Source: Roseicyclus persicicus
Lineage (GTDB): Bacteria > Pseudomonadota > Alphaproteobacteria > Rhodobacterales > Rhodobacteraceae
DNA length: 64,000 nt
Assembly (NCBI RefSeq): GCF_012395815.1
Contig: NZ_JAAZQQ010000001.1
Span: 186,001-250,000, forward strand
Direction: 5' to 3'
Shown here piece after piece: positions 42,229-51,140 of this stretch. Under the pieces are notes generated by a model that was given only the letters and a program-made list of their open reading frames with translations, did not search any database and had not been told where the DNA came from. Within the stretch, counting starts at the first letter, position 1. Each line of letters opens with the position of its first letter. A program made the position numbers and the translations under genes.

Positions 42229-42720
42229 CTACCGCGCCCAGGCCGGGAACTCGACCCGGATGGTCGCGCCGAGCATCCCCAGCCCGGACTGGACGGCCGA
42301 GGGCAACAGCACCCCGTCGTAGCCGAGCGACAGCGAGATCGTGTAGGCGCCGAAAACGGCGTCGGGCTCGCAGGTCGCGGTGCAGCTGACCGCCTGCGCC
42401 GGCGCGTCGGGGCAAAAGCAGCTTTCCGCCACCGAGAGCGTCTCGAGCGTGACGCGGGCCCCGTCCTGACCGGCGAAGGCCGCCTGCATCGCGTCCTCGA
42501 CGGTCGTCCGGGTCGAGTCCGGCTGGATGGCGGCGAAGATCCCGGCCCGGAGGGTGTGCTCCATCACGATCCTCTCGCGCAGGAGGAAGCCGAGGTCGAA
42601 GGCGAGCACGAAGACCGGCACGAGCATGGCCGCGAACAGCCCGAACTCGACCGCCACGCTGCCCTCGCTGCCGCCGCCGAACCGGCCCAGCGCCCGGCCC
42701 ATCGCACGCACCCGCCTCAT
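42229..42720 (-). CDS. TadE/TadF-like pseudopilin
   Basis: 163 residues. Leader RRVRAMGRALGRFGGGSEGS and helix VAVEFGLFAAMLVPVFVLAF resemble TadF/TadE pseudopilins, again with EF after the junction. The periplasmic part contains five cysteines (SCFCPDAPAQAVSCTATCEP), more than its partner, suggesting disulfides. It probably forms a minor pseudopilin complex with the adjacent TadE. Start at 42720, one base after the tadZ stop. Confidence 0.85.
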   Translation of the reverse strand: MRRVRAMGRALGRFGGGSEGSVAVEFGLFAAMLVPVFVLAFDLGFLLRERIVMEHTLRAGIFAAIQPDSTRTTVEDAMQAAFAGQDGARVTLETLSVAESCFCPDAPAQAVSCTATCEPDAVFGAYTISLSLGYDGVLLPSAVQSGLGMLGATIRVEFPAWAR

Positions 42721-42721
42721 G

Positions 42722-44005
42722 TCACCACCAGTGCCTCAGCTTCTCGGCAAGGCGCAGGTGCAGCGGCAGGGCCTTGCCATAGGCGAGGCCGCCGTTGATC
42801 CGCCCGGCGATGGCGATCAGCGCCTGGGCCGAGGCGCAGCCCTCCTTCAGCTGGACGATGCTGCTGCCGGAAAACTGCGCCCGGGTGAACAGGTCGGCAT
42901 CGGCGGGAACCTTGAACACCTGCGCGGGTTCGAGACCGAGGACATCCATGAAGGCCCGGTCGGGGACGGTGTTGCCCCGGTGCATCCCGCACTTGTTGAG
43001 CACCAGCGTCACGTCGCGGCTGGCGCCGAGGACGCTGCGCAGGCTTTCGAAGGCCTTCTGCGCGCTGAGCAGGCACCCGAGCGTCGGTTCGGCGGAGATC
43101 ACCACGTGATCGGCCTGGGCCAGCGTCTTGCGCGTGCGGGAATCCCAGACCGAGGGCATGTCGAAGAACAGGTGGCGGCCCCGCTTGTCGGCCAGGTTGA
43201 TGACCGACTTGAGCGCCGGCGCCGCGAGGTGGGGGGAATTCTCGAAGCTCGGCTCGACCAGCAGGAGTTTCAGCCGCTCGTTCACGCTGACGAAGAGGCG
43301 CTCCATCAGGACGTCGTCGATCGGGCTGCGGCGCCTGACGACATCGGTGAGGGTGTAGGAGTCGAACTCGTCGAAGTTCAGCGCCACCGTGCCGTTCTGC
43401 TGGTCGAGATCGGCCAGGATGACCTCGGAGTCCGAGAACCGCGACACCGCGACGGCGGTGTTCTGGGCGATGCTGGACGAGCCGACGCCGCCGCGCACGC
43501 CGAGAAAGGCGGTCAGGCGGCCCTGCCGCACCTCGCCGATGTCGGCGGAGACCGACCTGATCGCCTCGACCACGTCCTGTTCGCTGAAGGGCGGAAACAG
43601 GAACTCGCTGACGCCGAGCTTGAACACGTCCCGCATGAGGCGCGGGTCGGGACGATCCTGTGCGTTCATCAGGATGACGCGGGTGCGCTGGTCGAGCACC
43701 AGCGACAGTTCGGTCAACCGATCGACCAGCGCCTCGGGCGAGAGGTCGACCTCGATCAGCAGGATGTCCGGGGCGTTGTCCTCGATGAACTGCTGCGAGA
43801 TGTGGTTGAGGCGGCGGCGCTGGTAGCGCCAGGTCATGCGACCGCAGGCCGGGTGCTTCTGCGCGTCCCGGAGCAGGTCGATCAGGCTGTCGGTCATCGC
43901 CATCGCGAGGACCTCGAAGGGGGGCAACCGCACGCCGTTCCAGCGGCGCGCCATGCGCGCCATCTCGGTCTCGATGCCGCTGGTCGTGGTGGTGGTGTCC
44001 GTCAT
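42722..44005 (-). CDS. tadZ: TadZ/CpaE-like pilus localisation ATPase with degenerate P-loop
   Basis: 427 residues. An N-terminal receiver-like domain (APDILLIEVDLSPEALVDRL, RVILMNAQDRPDPRLMRDVF, KLGVSEFLFPPFSEQDVVEA) is followed by a MinD/ParA-like domain starting TAFLGVRGGVGSSSIAQNTA near residue 167. The deviant Walker A should read KGGxGKT but here both signature lysines are absent (RGGVGSSS); VILADLDQQNGTVALNFDEF is the switch region. TadZ/CpaE proteins place the Tad machine at a cell pole. ATP hydrolysis is doubtful in this one. Confidence 0.9.
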   Translation of the reverse strand: MTDTTTTTSGIETEMARMARRWNGVRLPPFEVLAMAMTDSLIDLLRDAQKHPACGRMTWRYQRRRLNHISQQFIEDNAPDILLIEVDLSPEALVDRLTELSLVLDQRTRVILMNAQDRPDPRLMRDVFKLGVSEFLFPPFSEQDVVEAIRSVSADIGEVRQGRLTAFLGVRGGVGSSSIAQNTAVAVSRFSDSEVILADLDQQNGTVALNFDEFDSYTLTDVVRRRSPIDDVLMERLFVSVNERLKLLLVEPSFENSPHLAAPALKSVINLADKRGRHLFFDMPSVWDSRTRKTLAQADHVVISAEPTLGCLLSAQKAFESLRSVLGASRDVTLVLNKCGMHRGNTVPDRAFMDVLGLEPAQVFKVPADADLFTRAQFSGSSIVQLKEGCASAQALIAIAGRINGGLAYGKALPLHLRLAEKLRHWW

Positions 44006-44031
44006 GTCAGGGCTCCGTGGGGATATCGGGG

Positions 44032-45222
44032 TCAGAGTTCGCCGGCGCGGCGGACCCGCACCTGGACGGCGGGCGCCGGCAGCGGCTGCACGTGGTACCG
44101 GGGGTCGGCCTCGCTGTCCGAGCGCAGGCTGATCGAGACCTGCCCGCGCTGCAGCGCGGTCGTGACGGCCTCCACCCCGGCCGGGTCCAGTTCCAGCGTG
44201 ATGCGGTCGGACGGGGACGGCTGGTCCGACCCGGCGGGGTCGGGCCCGGCCGCGGGACCGATCACGCGGGCGTTGGAGACCAGCGCCCGGCTCGACGGCC
44301 ACAGCTCGTCGCCCGGAGCGGGTGTGAAGATGATGTCGACCCGGTCGCCGGGCCGGACCTGGCCCGATGCGGCCAGATCGACGCCCGCCAGGACGAAGCC
44401 GCGCCAGCCCGAGGCGATGTCGCCCGCCAGGTCGCGGGGCGGTGCCGGCGGGGTCGGGGCGCCGGCCTCTCCGGGGTCGCGCAGCAGAAGCGTCAGCGCG
44501 CCGACCTGGGTGGCCGCCAGCACCTCGGTGGCGTCGCGCACCGACAGGGCGAGCACCACGTTGCGCACCGCGTCGCCGGGCCCGGGGGCGAGCCCCGTGT
44601 CCGCCTCGGGGTCGATGGCGAGGATCCGGGCGTCGGTCACGAGGATCCGGCTGACCGCCACGTCCGCGTCATCGGGGACGTAGACGTGCACGAGGTCGAC
44701 GTGGTCGCCGGGCTGCAGGACGGACCCGAGCGGCCGGACGACCTCGACCGGCACCGAGACGGGGCGCATCCCCGCGCCGATCTGGCGGAGCGCGGTGTTG
44801 AGGGCGACCGTGTCCTCGACCGGCCGCGGCGCCTCGAAGGCGGCCGCCAGCACGGGGTCGCCCGCGGCCAGGTCGAAGCGGGCGACGAGGCCCGCGAGGT
44901 CGAGGGCGGCGTCGGGCTCGTCTTCGCGGAGGATGAAGCCCGACAGCAGCAACTCGGCCGGCCAGTCGATCCAGTCGAAATCCTGCGGCCGGAGCTCGGC
45001 GCCCTCGGCGATGTCGCGGGCCACCGCGAGCACCTCGGCGAGCTCGACCACCGGTTCGACGGCGGCCTCGGGCTCCGGGGGCGCGTCGACGGGGGCGGGC
45101 GCGGCGGCGGGCACGTCAACGGCCGCCGTTTCCGGCGCCGAGGTGGCCGGGCCCTGCATCACGAGCAGGAGCGCCCCGCCCCCGGACACCAGCGCGATCA
45201 CAAGAAGTATCGTTCGGATCAT
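44032..45222 (-). CDS. cpaB: CpaB/RcpC-like Flp pilus assembly protein
   Basis: 396 residues. N-terminal anchor (MIRTILLVIALVSGGGALLL), an Ala/Pro/Glu-rich linker, then SAF/CpaB beta-clip domains (VARDIAEGAELRPQDFDWID, RPVSVPVEVVRPLGSVLQPG, DHVDLVHVYVPDD). A second partial repeat near residue 285 (SGQVRPGDRVDIIFTPAP) completes the RcpC layout. It is thought to assist assembly or gating of the outer-membrane secretin RcpA/CpaC. The secretin gene that usually follows is missing; tadZ follows instead. I place the ATG at 45222. Confidence 0.9.
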   Translation of the reverse strand: MIRTILLVIALVSGGGALLLVMQGPATSAPETAAVDVPAAAPAPVDAPPEPEAAVEPVVELAEVLAVARDIAEGAELRPQDFDWIDWPAELLLSGFILREDEPDAALDLAGLVARFDLAAGDPVLAAAFEAPRPVEDTVALNTALRQIGAGMRPVSVPVEVVRPLGSVLQPGDHVDLVHVYVPDDADVAVSRILVTDARILAIDPEADTGLAPGPGDAVRNVVLALSVRDATEVLAATQVGALTLLLRDPGEAGAPTPPAPPRDLAGDIASGWRGFVLAGVDLAASGQVRPGDRVDIIFTPAPGDELWPSSRALVSNARVIGPAAGPDPAGSDQPSPSDRITLELDPAGVEAVTTALQRGQVSISLRSDSEADPRYHVQPLPAPAVQVRVRRAGEL

Positions 45223-45304
45223 GGTCAGTCTTTCCACATCATCATGAGGCTGGTCCGCGCGGGGCGGGCCGGGTCCGGGCTTCGGGGGGCGGAGGTCGCG
45301 GGGG

Positions 45305-46780
45305 TCATTGGACGATCACCACGCCGGTGTCGTCGTCGGTGCCCGCCGTGTCGCCGCAGGTGCCGAGTTGCGCGCAGAGCCGCAGGCGGTCCTCGTCGGT
45401 GCAGTCGATCTCCATCTCGCTGCGGCCGCCGAAGTCGAACCGCTCGGCCACGAAGATGTAGCAGCCCCGCCCCAGCGACCCGCGCCCGTCGATGTCGACC
45501 TCGTAGCCCGGCAGGAACACGATCCCGTCGAGGTCGGTCGACGAGAACCCCGCCTCCAGCAGGTCGTCGTCGTCATCGTCGTCGTCGTCGCCCTGGCGCG
45601 GCTGCGAGAACAGGACCAGCCCCGCCCACGGGCCCGGCCCTAGGCCGGTGCCGAAGCGCAGATCGGCGTTCCGGTGGAACTGGAGCTCGGCCCCGTTGAT
45701 CAGGATGAAGGCCGCGCCGTCCTGCACGATCATGGTGGCGTTGTTGGCGATCTCGAAATCGCCGCCGTCGATGACGTAGAGCCCCGGCGTGAACACGTAG
45801 GTGCCCCGATCCAGGTCCAGCCCCCGGCGGAACCGGCGCACGGCCAGGCCGCTGGAATGGGTGCGCGTCGGGGTGATGGGTTCGCCGTCGGACTCGCGCC
45901 GCGACAGCGGGTCGTCGGGCAGGTCGTCGAGCCCGAGCAGGGGTTGCAGGTTCGCCAGCGCCGGGGCGAGCGGTTCGGTCTCGGTGTTTTCGCGGATGAC
46001 CGCGCAATCGGTGCCGGGGGGGCCGAGGTTCAGGTCGCGTTCGACGCTGTTGGGAACGTCGGCCTCGCCGCGGGTGGTGATGCAGGCGGCCCGGATGTCG
46101 GTGTCGCCGTCGAACTCGATCGAGTCGTCGCTGTCGGAGTCGACCTGGATCCGGCATTCCGGCGCGTCGATCTCGGTGCGGCCGCCGGTCTCGAGGCCGG
46201 TGCCCCGGGTCGCGAGCGCATGGAGGCAGACCAGCTCGGGGCCGCCGTCGCCGTTGCCCGGGCCGCCGACCGCGTTGCTGGAGACAAGCGAGACGGTGCT
46301 GCTGCCCCGCGGGCTGACCGACAGGCCGGGCTGCGCGTCGGCGGCGCTGCCCGGGCGCGGCGCAAGGGCGCCGAGCAGGAACAGCGGGAGCGAGCGGTCG
46401 ATCTGCACCCGCAGCTGGTCGCCCTGCGGGCAGCTGATCGTGATCGCGGTGCGGTCCGGCGGCAGACCGCTTTCGGTGGCGACGCGGCGGGCCGTGTCCT
46501 CGAGCGACTGCCAGGCCGCGGCGTCGTGCTGCAGCGCGGCGCAGTCGAACCCGCGCCGCGCCGCGTTGATGCCGACGGAAAAGGCCGCGGCGTCGGCGAC
46601 GTTCTGCACCCGCCGCTGTTCCGACAGCCAGTAGCCCGTCTCGGTGGCCAGCGCGAGGCCGGCGATCACCACCGGAAAGGCGAGGACGACAAGGACCGAC
46701 ACGGCCGCCGCCTCGTCCCGGCGCCACGCCGCGAGGTGCCGGGCCAGGGCCGGACGGAAGATGGAGGAACGCCCGCTCAT
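45305..46780 (-). CDS. tadG: TadG-like pilus assembly protein
   Basis: 491 residues. N-terminal helix EAAAVSVLVVLAFPVVIAGL and the Tad-domain block ALATETGYWLSEQRRVQNVA, DAAAFSVGINAARRGF identify a TadG/Tad-domain (PF13400-like) protein. The long periplasmic part ends in a beta-rich region (DRGTYVFTPGLYVIDGGDFE, LEFHR-like ELQFHRNADLRFG, GYEVDIDGRGSLGRGCYIF) and includes nine Asp in a row near residues 400-408. It likely spans from inner membrane to surface. The start MSGRSSIFRP at 46780 overlaps nothing and lies six bases after the tadC stop. Confidence 0.85.
   Translation of the reverse strand: MSGRSSIFRPALARHLAAWRRDEAAAVSVLVVLAFPVVIAGLALATETGYWLSEQRRVQNVADAAAFSVGINAARRGFDCAALQHDAAAWQSLEDTARRVATESGLPPDRTAITISCPQGDQLRVQIDRSLPLFLLGALAPRPGSAADAQPGLSVSPRGSSTVSLVSSNAVGGPGNGDGGPELVCLHALATRGTGLETGGRTEIDAPECRIQVDSDSDDSIEFDGDTDIRAACITTRGEADVPNSVERDLNLGPPGTDCAVIRENTETEPLAPALANLQPLLGLDDLPDDPLSRRESDGEPITPTRTHSSGLAVRRFRRGLDLDRGTYVFTPGLYVIDGGDFEIANNATMIVQDGAAFILINGAELQFHRNADLRFGTGLGPGPWAGLVLFSQPRQGDDDDDDDDDLLEAGFSSTDLDGIVFLPGYEVDIDGRGSLGRGCYIFVAERFDFGGRSEMEIDCTDEDRLRLCAQLGTCGDTAGTDDDTGVVIVQ
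45563..45590. repeat. GTC/GAC trinucleotide run encoding poly-Asp in tadG
   Basis: Nine tandem GAC/GAT codons on the minus strand encode nine aspartates, interrupted by one GAT in the sixth position. Eight of nine are GAC, so slipped-strand length change is possible. Confidence 0.9.
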
Positions 46781-46785
46781 GCCCG

Positions 46786-47706
46786 CTACCCCGAGAAGTT
46801 GATGAAGGCGGGGGCGATGATCACCGCGAACAGCGCCGGCAGGAAAAACACGATCATCGGCACGGTCAGGCGCGGCGGCAGCGCGGCCGCCTTCTTTTCC
46901 GCCTCGCTGAAGCGGCGCGCGCGGTTCTCGCGGGCGAGCATCTGGAGCGTGCCGGCGATGGACGCGCCGTATTTCTGCGACTGGATCAGCGCCGTCACCA
47001 CCTCGCGCACGGCGGGCAGGCCGGTGCGGTCGGCGAGGTTCTCGAGCGCGGCGCGCCGGCTCTGGAGGTAGTTCAGTTCGGACACGGTGAGCACGAACTC
47101 GTCCGCGATGTCGGGCGCCGAGGGCCGCATCTCGCGCGCCACCTTGGTCAGCGCCGCCTCCAGCCCCATGCCCGAGCGCATGCACATGTGCAGCAGGTCC
47201 AGCGCGTCGGGCCAGTTGCGCCGGATGCGCATCTGCCGGCGCAGGATGGTGTTCGTCAGCCAGACATCCGGCATCCAGTAGCCCAGCACGGCGGCGACCA
47301 CGCCGACCCCTGCCGCCTGCCAGCGGCCGACCCCGTAAAGCGCCTCGACGAAGAGCGACGCGGCGACCGCGAACAGGATCGGCGACAGGATCTTGGACAG
47401 GATGAACAGGTTGACCCGGCCCTGCGGAAGCCCCGCGCTCCGCAGCCGGCGGAGGATGTGGACCCGGCGGTCGAAGGTCTGGCCGGACAGGTCGACGAGA
47501 CGGAGCAGCGACCAGAGCAGGCCGTCGATGGGCCGCCGGACCGACACGCTGCGCTCCTCCGAGGGGCGCCGGCCCTTCACGTGCATGCGGATCACGCGTT
47601 GCCCCCTGATCCGCGCCGCGACGCGCGGCATCAGCACCACCAGGATGGAGGCGATCAGCGAGACGCCGGTGAGGACGATGCCAAGGGTGGATGTGTCGAT
47701 CGTCAT
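46786..47706 (-). CDS. tadC: TadC inner-membrane platform protein (type II secretion F family)
   Basis: 306 residues. T2SF domain: HMCMRSGMGLEAALTKVARE, SELNYLQSRRAALENLADRT, ALIQSQKYGASIAGTLQMLA, with transmembrane helices at the N-terminus (LGIVLTGVSLIASILVVLM), near residues 105-140 and at the end (LTVPMIVFFLPALFAVIIAP). With TadB it forms the membrane platform driven by TadA. ATG at 47706 just after the tadB stop at 47721. Confidence 0.94.
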   Translation of the reverse strand: MTIDTSTLGIVLTGVSLIASILVVLMPRVAARIRGQRVIRMHVKGRRPSEERSVSVRRPIDGLLWSLLRLVDLSGQTFDRRVHILRRLRSAGLPQGRVNLFILSKILSPILFAVAASLFVEALYGVGRWQAAGVGVVAAVLGYWMPDVWLTNTILRRQMRIRRNWPDALDLLHMCMRSGMGLEAALTKVAREMRPSAPDIADEFVLTVSELNYLQSRRAALENLADRTGLPAVREVVTALIQSQKYGASIAGTLQMLARENRARRFSEAEKKAAALPPRLTVPMIVFFLPALFAVIIAPAFINFSG

Positions 47707-47720
47707 GCGCGCGCCCCCTC

Positions 47721-48686
47721 TCAGATCTCGAAATTGATCATGGCGCGCATCACGAGGATGCCGACGAGCGCCCAGGTCAGCGCGCCGAGCGCCACCAGGT
47801 TGCCCAGCGGCGTCGTCAGCAGCAGGCCGATGTACTCGGGGCTGGTGAAGGCCATGACCGCGCTGACGATGACGGGCAGCGACCCGATGATCGCGGCCGA
47901 GGACCGGGCCTCGCGGCTCATGATCGACACCTTCTCGCGCAGCTCGCGCCGGCTGCGCATCGTCTCGGCTGCCGATTGCAGCGTGTCGGCCACGGCGCCG
48001 CCGGATTCCGCCTGCAGGCCCAGCACGACCGCGAAGAACTGGATGTCGGCGATCGGCATCCGCGGGACCATGCGCTGCATCGCGTCCGAGAAGCGGATGC
48101 CGAGCGCCAGCTCGTCGATCAGCGTCCGGAATTCCCGCGCGACGACCGGATGCGCCTCGGACGCGACGACCCTCATGCTTTCGATCAGCGGCATCCCGGT
48201 GCGGATGCCGCGCACCATGATGTCGATCGCGGCCGGGAACTCGGCCTCCATGATGGTGGTGCGCTTGCGGATCGCCCGCACCGCGACGAGGTAGGACGCC
48301 CCCGCCACCAGCAGCGCGCTGGCGGCATAGGCCACCCAGCCCAGCGGGTTCAGCAGCGACAGGCCGTAGCCCAGGGCGATGGCCAGGATCGCGCGGGTGC
48401 GGAGGTAGCCGGTCACGCTGCCGCGATAGCCGGCGGCGACCAGGAAATCCCCGAACCCCTTGGCGAACGCCGAGCGCGGCCGCCACGTCGCCCGCAGGGC
48501 CTGCGCCGGGCCGTCCGCCGGGCGCGCGCCCGACCGCGCCCGCGCGGCGCGCGAGGCCTTGAGCACCGTCTCCAGCCGGCGGGTGGACTTGCGGCGGTCG
48601 GCCCGCCAGCTCAGCGCGAGCGAGACCATCGCGGCGGCGAACACGAGGAGGAGGATCACGGCGGGATCGGTCAGGCGGGCCATCAT
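47721..48686 (-). CDS. tadB: TadB inner-membrane platform protein (type II secretion F family)
   Basis: 321 residues: [20 protein letters not shown] helix, basic linker, then T2SF domain with RGIRTGMPLIESMRVVASEA, DELALGIRFSDAMQRMVPRM and VLGLQAESGGAVADTLQSAA, and three further helices. It pairs with TadC in the platform for Flp pilin assembly. The first ATG (48686) overlaps the tadA stop as ATGA, which decides between two adjacent ATGs. Confidence 0.94.
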   Translation of the reverse strand: MMARLTDPAVILLLVFAAAMVSLALSWRADRRKSTRRLETVLKASRAARARSGARPADGPAQALRATWRPRSAFAKGFGDFLVAAGYRGSVTGYLRTRAILAIALGYGLSLLNPLGWVAYAASALLVAGASYLVAVRAIRKRTTIMEAEFPAAIDIMVRGIRTGMPLIESMRVVASEAHPVVAREFRTLIDELALGIRFSDAMQRMVPRMPIADIQFFAVVLGLQAESGGAVADTLQSAAETMRSRRELREKVSIMSREARSSAAIIGSLPVIVSAVMAFTSPEYIGLLLTTPLGNLVALGALTWALVGILVMRAMINFEI

Positions 48687-50131
48687 GCGGGACGATCCCC
48701 GTGCGGCGGCGGGGCGCCGGCCCCGGAGAGATCGGCAAGCAGGCGGGCGAGGCGCGCGCCCTCGCCGAAGTAGCGGGCCCTCGCGGCGAAGTCCTGCGTC
48801 GGCGGGTTGACCAGCCGGTAGCGCCCGCCCGGCTTCGCGGCCGCCCGCGGGTCGTCCGCGGCCGTCTCGAAGCGGAGGATGGGCCGGAGGCGGATCCCGC
48901 CGTCCTCGCCCACCTCGACCTCGGTGATGCGGGTCACCTTGCGCGCGCCGTCGCGCAGGCGTTCGACCTGCACGAGGATGTCGACGGCAGAGGCGAACAT
49001 CGCCCGGATCACGTCGGGCTGGAGCGAGGGGTAGCCCATGGTGATCAGCGAGGTCATGCGGGTCACCGCCTCCTCGGGCGAGTTGGCGTGCAGCGTGCCC
49101 ATCGAGCCGTTGTGCCCGGTGTTCATGGCCTGCATCAGGTCGAAGGCCTCGGGCCCGCGCACCTCGCCCACGATGATGCGGTCGGGCCGCATCCGCAGCG
49201 CGTTGCGCACCAGGTCGCGCATGGTGATCTCGCCCTGACCCTCGATGTTGGGCGGCCGGGTTTCCATGCGCACGACATGCGGCTGTTCGAGCTGCAATTC
49301 GGCGGTGTCCTCGCAGGTCACGATCCGTTCCGAGCCGCTGACCTGCGCGCCCAGCATGTTGAGCAGCGTCGTCTTGCCCGACCCGGTGCCGCCGACGACC
49401 ATCACGTTGAACCGCGCCGCCGCGATGACCCGCAAGAGGTCGGCCCCGGCGGCGGGAAGGGCGCCGCGGGCCTTCATCTCGTCGAGGGTGATGCGCTCGC
49501 GGCGGAAGCGGCGGATCGTCAGCACGGGGCCGTCCAGCGCGATCGGCGGCAGCACGACGTTGACGCGCGAGCCGTCCTGCAGGCGGGCGTCGCAGATCGG
49601 GCTGGCCTCGTCGACGCGGCGGCCGACCAGGTTCACGATGCGCTGGCACACGTTCAGGAGCTGTTCGTCGTCCTCGAACTGCACCGCGCTCCGGGCCAGC
49701 AGGCCGTCGCGCTCGACGTAGATCGGGCGCCGGCCGTTCACCATGATCTCCGAGATCTCGGGATCGGTCAGGAGGCGTTCGAGCGGGCCATAGCCCAGCA
49801 TGTCGTCGGCGATGTCGTCTAGCAGCGCGCGCTCCTCGGAGGCCGAGACCTGCATCCGGTCGCCGGTGATGACCTCGCTGATCAGCCGCGCCAGCAGCGC
49901 GCGGCCCTGTTCGACGTCGAGCCGCAGCAGCTCGCTGGGGTCCAGAAGCTCGATCAGCCGCGAGAAGATCGCCGCCTTCGCTTCCCGGAACCGCGCGTCG
50001 ATCGTGCCGGATGCCTCACCCGCGCCGCCGGCGATGAGGAACGGGGTCGCCCCCTCTGCAAAGCGATCCGGCGCCGGCACGACGGCGGACCTGTCACCCG
50101 ATACGGGCGTACTTCTTTTCTTGCCGAACAC
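48683..50131 (-). CDS. tadA: TadA/CpaF secretion ATPase
   Basis: 482 residues, hexameric GspE/VirB11-type ATPase powering Tad pilus assembly. N-terminal region includes [20 protein letters not shown]; core motifs: DEEQLL-like [20 protein letters not shown], Walker [21 protein letters not shown] near residues 245-265, Asp box [19 protein letters not shown], Walker B region [20 protein letters not shown] and the His box [20 protein letters not shown]. First gene of the tad assembly series, after flp and a strong hairpin. Confidence 0.96.
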   Translation of the reverse strand: MFGKKRSTPVSGDRSAVVPAPDRFAEGATPFLIAGGAGEASGTIDARFREAKAAIFSRLIELLDPSELLRLDVEQGRALLARLISEVITGDRMQVSASEERALLDDIADDMLGYGPLERLLTDPEISEIMVNGRRPIYVERDGLLARSAVQFEDDEQLLNVCQRIVNLVGRRVDEASPICDARLQDGSRVNVVLPPIALDGPVLTIRRFRRERITLDEMKARGALPAAGADLLRVIAAARFNVMVVGGTGSGKTTLLNMLGAQVSGSERIVTCEDTAELQLEQPHVVRMETRPPNIEGQGEITMRDLVRNALRMRPDRIIVGEVRGPEAFDLMQAMNTGHNGSMGTLHANSPEEAVTRMTSLITMGYPSLQPDVIRAMFASAVDILVQVERLRDGARKVTRITEVEVGEDGGIRLRPILRFETAADDPRAAAKPGGRYRLVNPPTQDFAARARYFGEGARLARLLADLSGAGAPPPHGDRPA

Positions 50132-50248
50132 AGGACTATCCCGTCGTTGGTAGTACCTCGCCCCCGTCTAGACCCAGTGTTTTTCCATGCGTCGGTATCC
50201 GCACCCGCGATCCAATGCCCCGATCACAGGCGCGCGCGTCGAAGGTCG

Positions 50249-50292
50249 GCGTCCGGGCGGGCGGGCCGCGATGCGTGCCCCCGCCCGGACGC
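50249..50292 (-). terminator. Strong hairpin between flp and tadA
   Basis: A perfect 13-bp stem (50249-50261 with 50280-50292, 18-base loop) begins 11 bases past the flp stop on the minus strand. It is very GC-rich and has no U-tract. It could end most flp transcripts or shield their 3' ends, giving more pilin than assembly proteins, as is usual for flp loci. Confidence 0.65.
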
Positions 50293-50302
50293 GCCCCGGT
50301 CG

Positions 50303-50464
50303 TTACAGGGCGTCGGCGACGGCCTGGAACTGGGTCACCAGGTCGGTGCCGACCGTGCCCAGGACAGTGACGATCGCCACGGCGATGCCGGCCGCGATCA
50401 GGCCGTACTCGATCGCGGTCGCGCCGCTTTCGTTGCCCAGGAAGCTTTTGAGTGCGTTCATCAT
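50303..50464 (-). CDS. flp: Flp-type IVb prepilin
   Basis: 53 residues: MMNALKSFLGNESGATAIEY, GLIAAGIAVAIVTVLGTVGT, DLVTQFQAVADAL. The class III leader with SG|ATAIEYGL cleavage context, the Glu5-Tyr6 pair of the mature pilin and the single hydrophobic helix are all intact. AAAGGG nine bases before the first ATG sets the start. It is the major subunit of the Tad/Flp adhesive pilus and precedes tadA by 171 bp. Confidence 0.95.
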   Translation of the reverse strand: MMNALKSFLGNESGATAIEYGLIAAGIAVAIVTVLGTVGTDLVTQFQAVADAL

Positions 50465-51140
50465 GTTCGTGTACCCTTTAAAGGTTGCGTTGAGTTGCTT
50501 AGCGATGTGCCACGTCAGCCCCCGCAACGTCGCAAGGGCAGACTACCGAACCACGGCGCGGCGACCTTGCTGCCTTGGATGGATCCGCCGCTCCGAAAGA
50601 CGCGGTCCTATCGAACGGGGAGTTCACGATCTCGAAAGTGGGCCGCCCGAAAAAACGCCCTGTCGCGGGAAAGGATCCTTGGTGTCCATGTCCCGCATCT
50701 TTCGGCACCCGCGATTGGCGGAACGGCCGACCGCAAGCCTTGCAAACCGCCACGATTCGGCCCGCCGCGGGACGTGACCGGCGCGGCACGGCCGCGGCCT
50801 TCCGGGCCTCGGGTCGGTTGTTTTCATGGCGATCATCGCCGCAGGGCGCCGTGGTCGGCGGGCCGTGACGGTCGCCCGGGCCGCCCCTGCGCCCCGGGCC
50901 GACGCCCCGGCGCGGCGGCCCTGTCCCGCACGATCGGGTTCGTCGGTATCTTTCGGCACGCGCCAAGCCCGACCGATACGTAGGCGTTTGCCCCGCGCCT
51001 GGGGTTTAATTCGCAGCCAGCGTAGCAGGTTCTTCGGCGCCTTCGGTCAGCCGATCCGATCCTTTCGGACATGTCACCAGTCACACCCGCCGCCGAAACC
51101 GATCGGTTGACAGATCTCATCCGCAGCGAAGGGCCCGTCC
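50465..51140. other. 676-bp region without a recognisable gene
   Basis: Between the flp start and the ORF at 51141 I see no gene with plausible composition; open frames here are Arg/Pro-rich. The flp promoter must lie in the right-hand part of this interval as read on the minus strand. CCTTTAAAGG (50474-50483) is a 10-bp palindrome over the flp ribosome-binding site, and ATCTTTCGGCAC occurs twice (near 50698 and 50948). A TTGACA at 51107-51112 has no matching -10. The stretch is less GC-rich and more mixed in codon bias than its neighbours. Confidence 0.6.

Noticed and set aside
50499-50966. Minus-strand frame containing a CKACGRPF zinc-ribbon-like stretch upstream of flp
   Set aside because: Only one Cys pair occurs, the rest is Arg/Pro-rich, and no ribosome-binding site or family pattern is visible.
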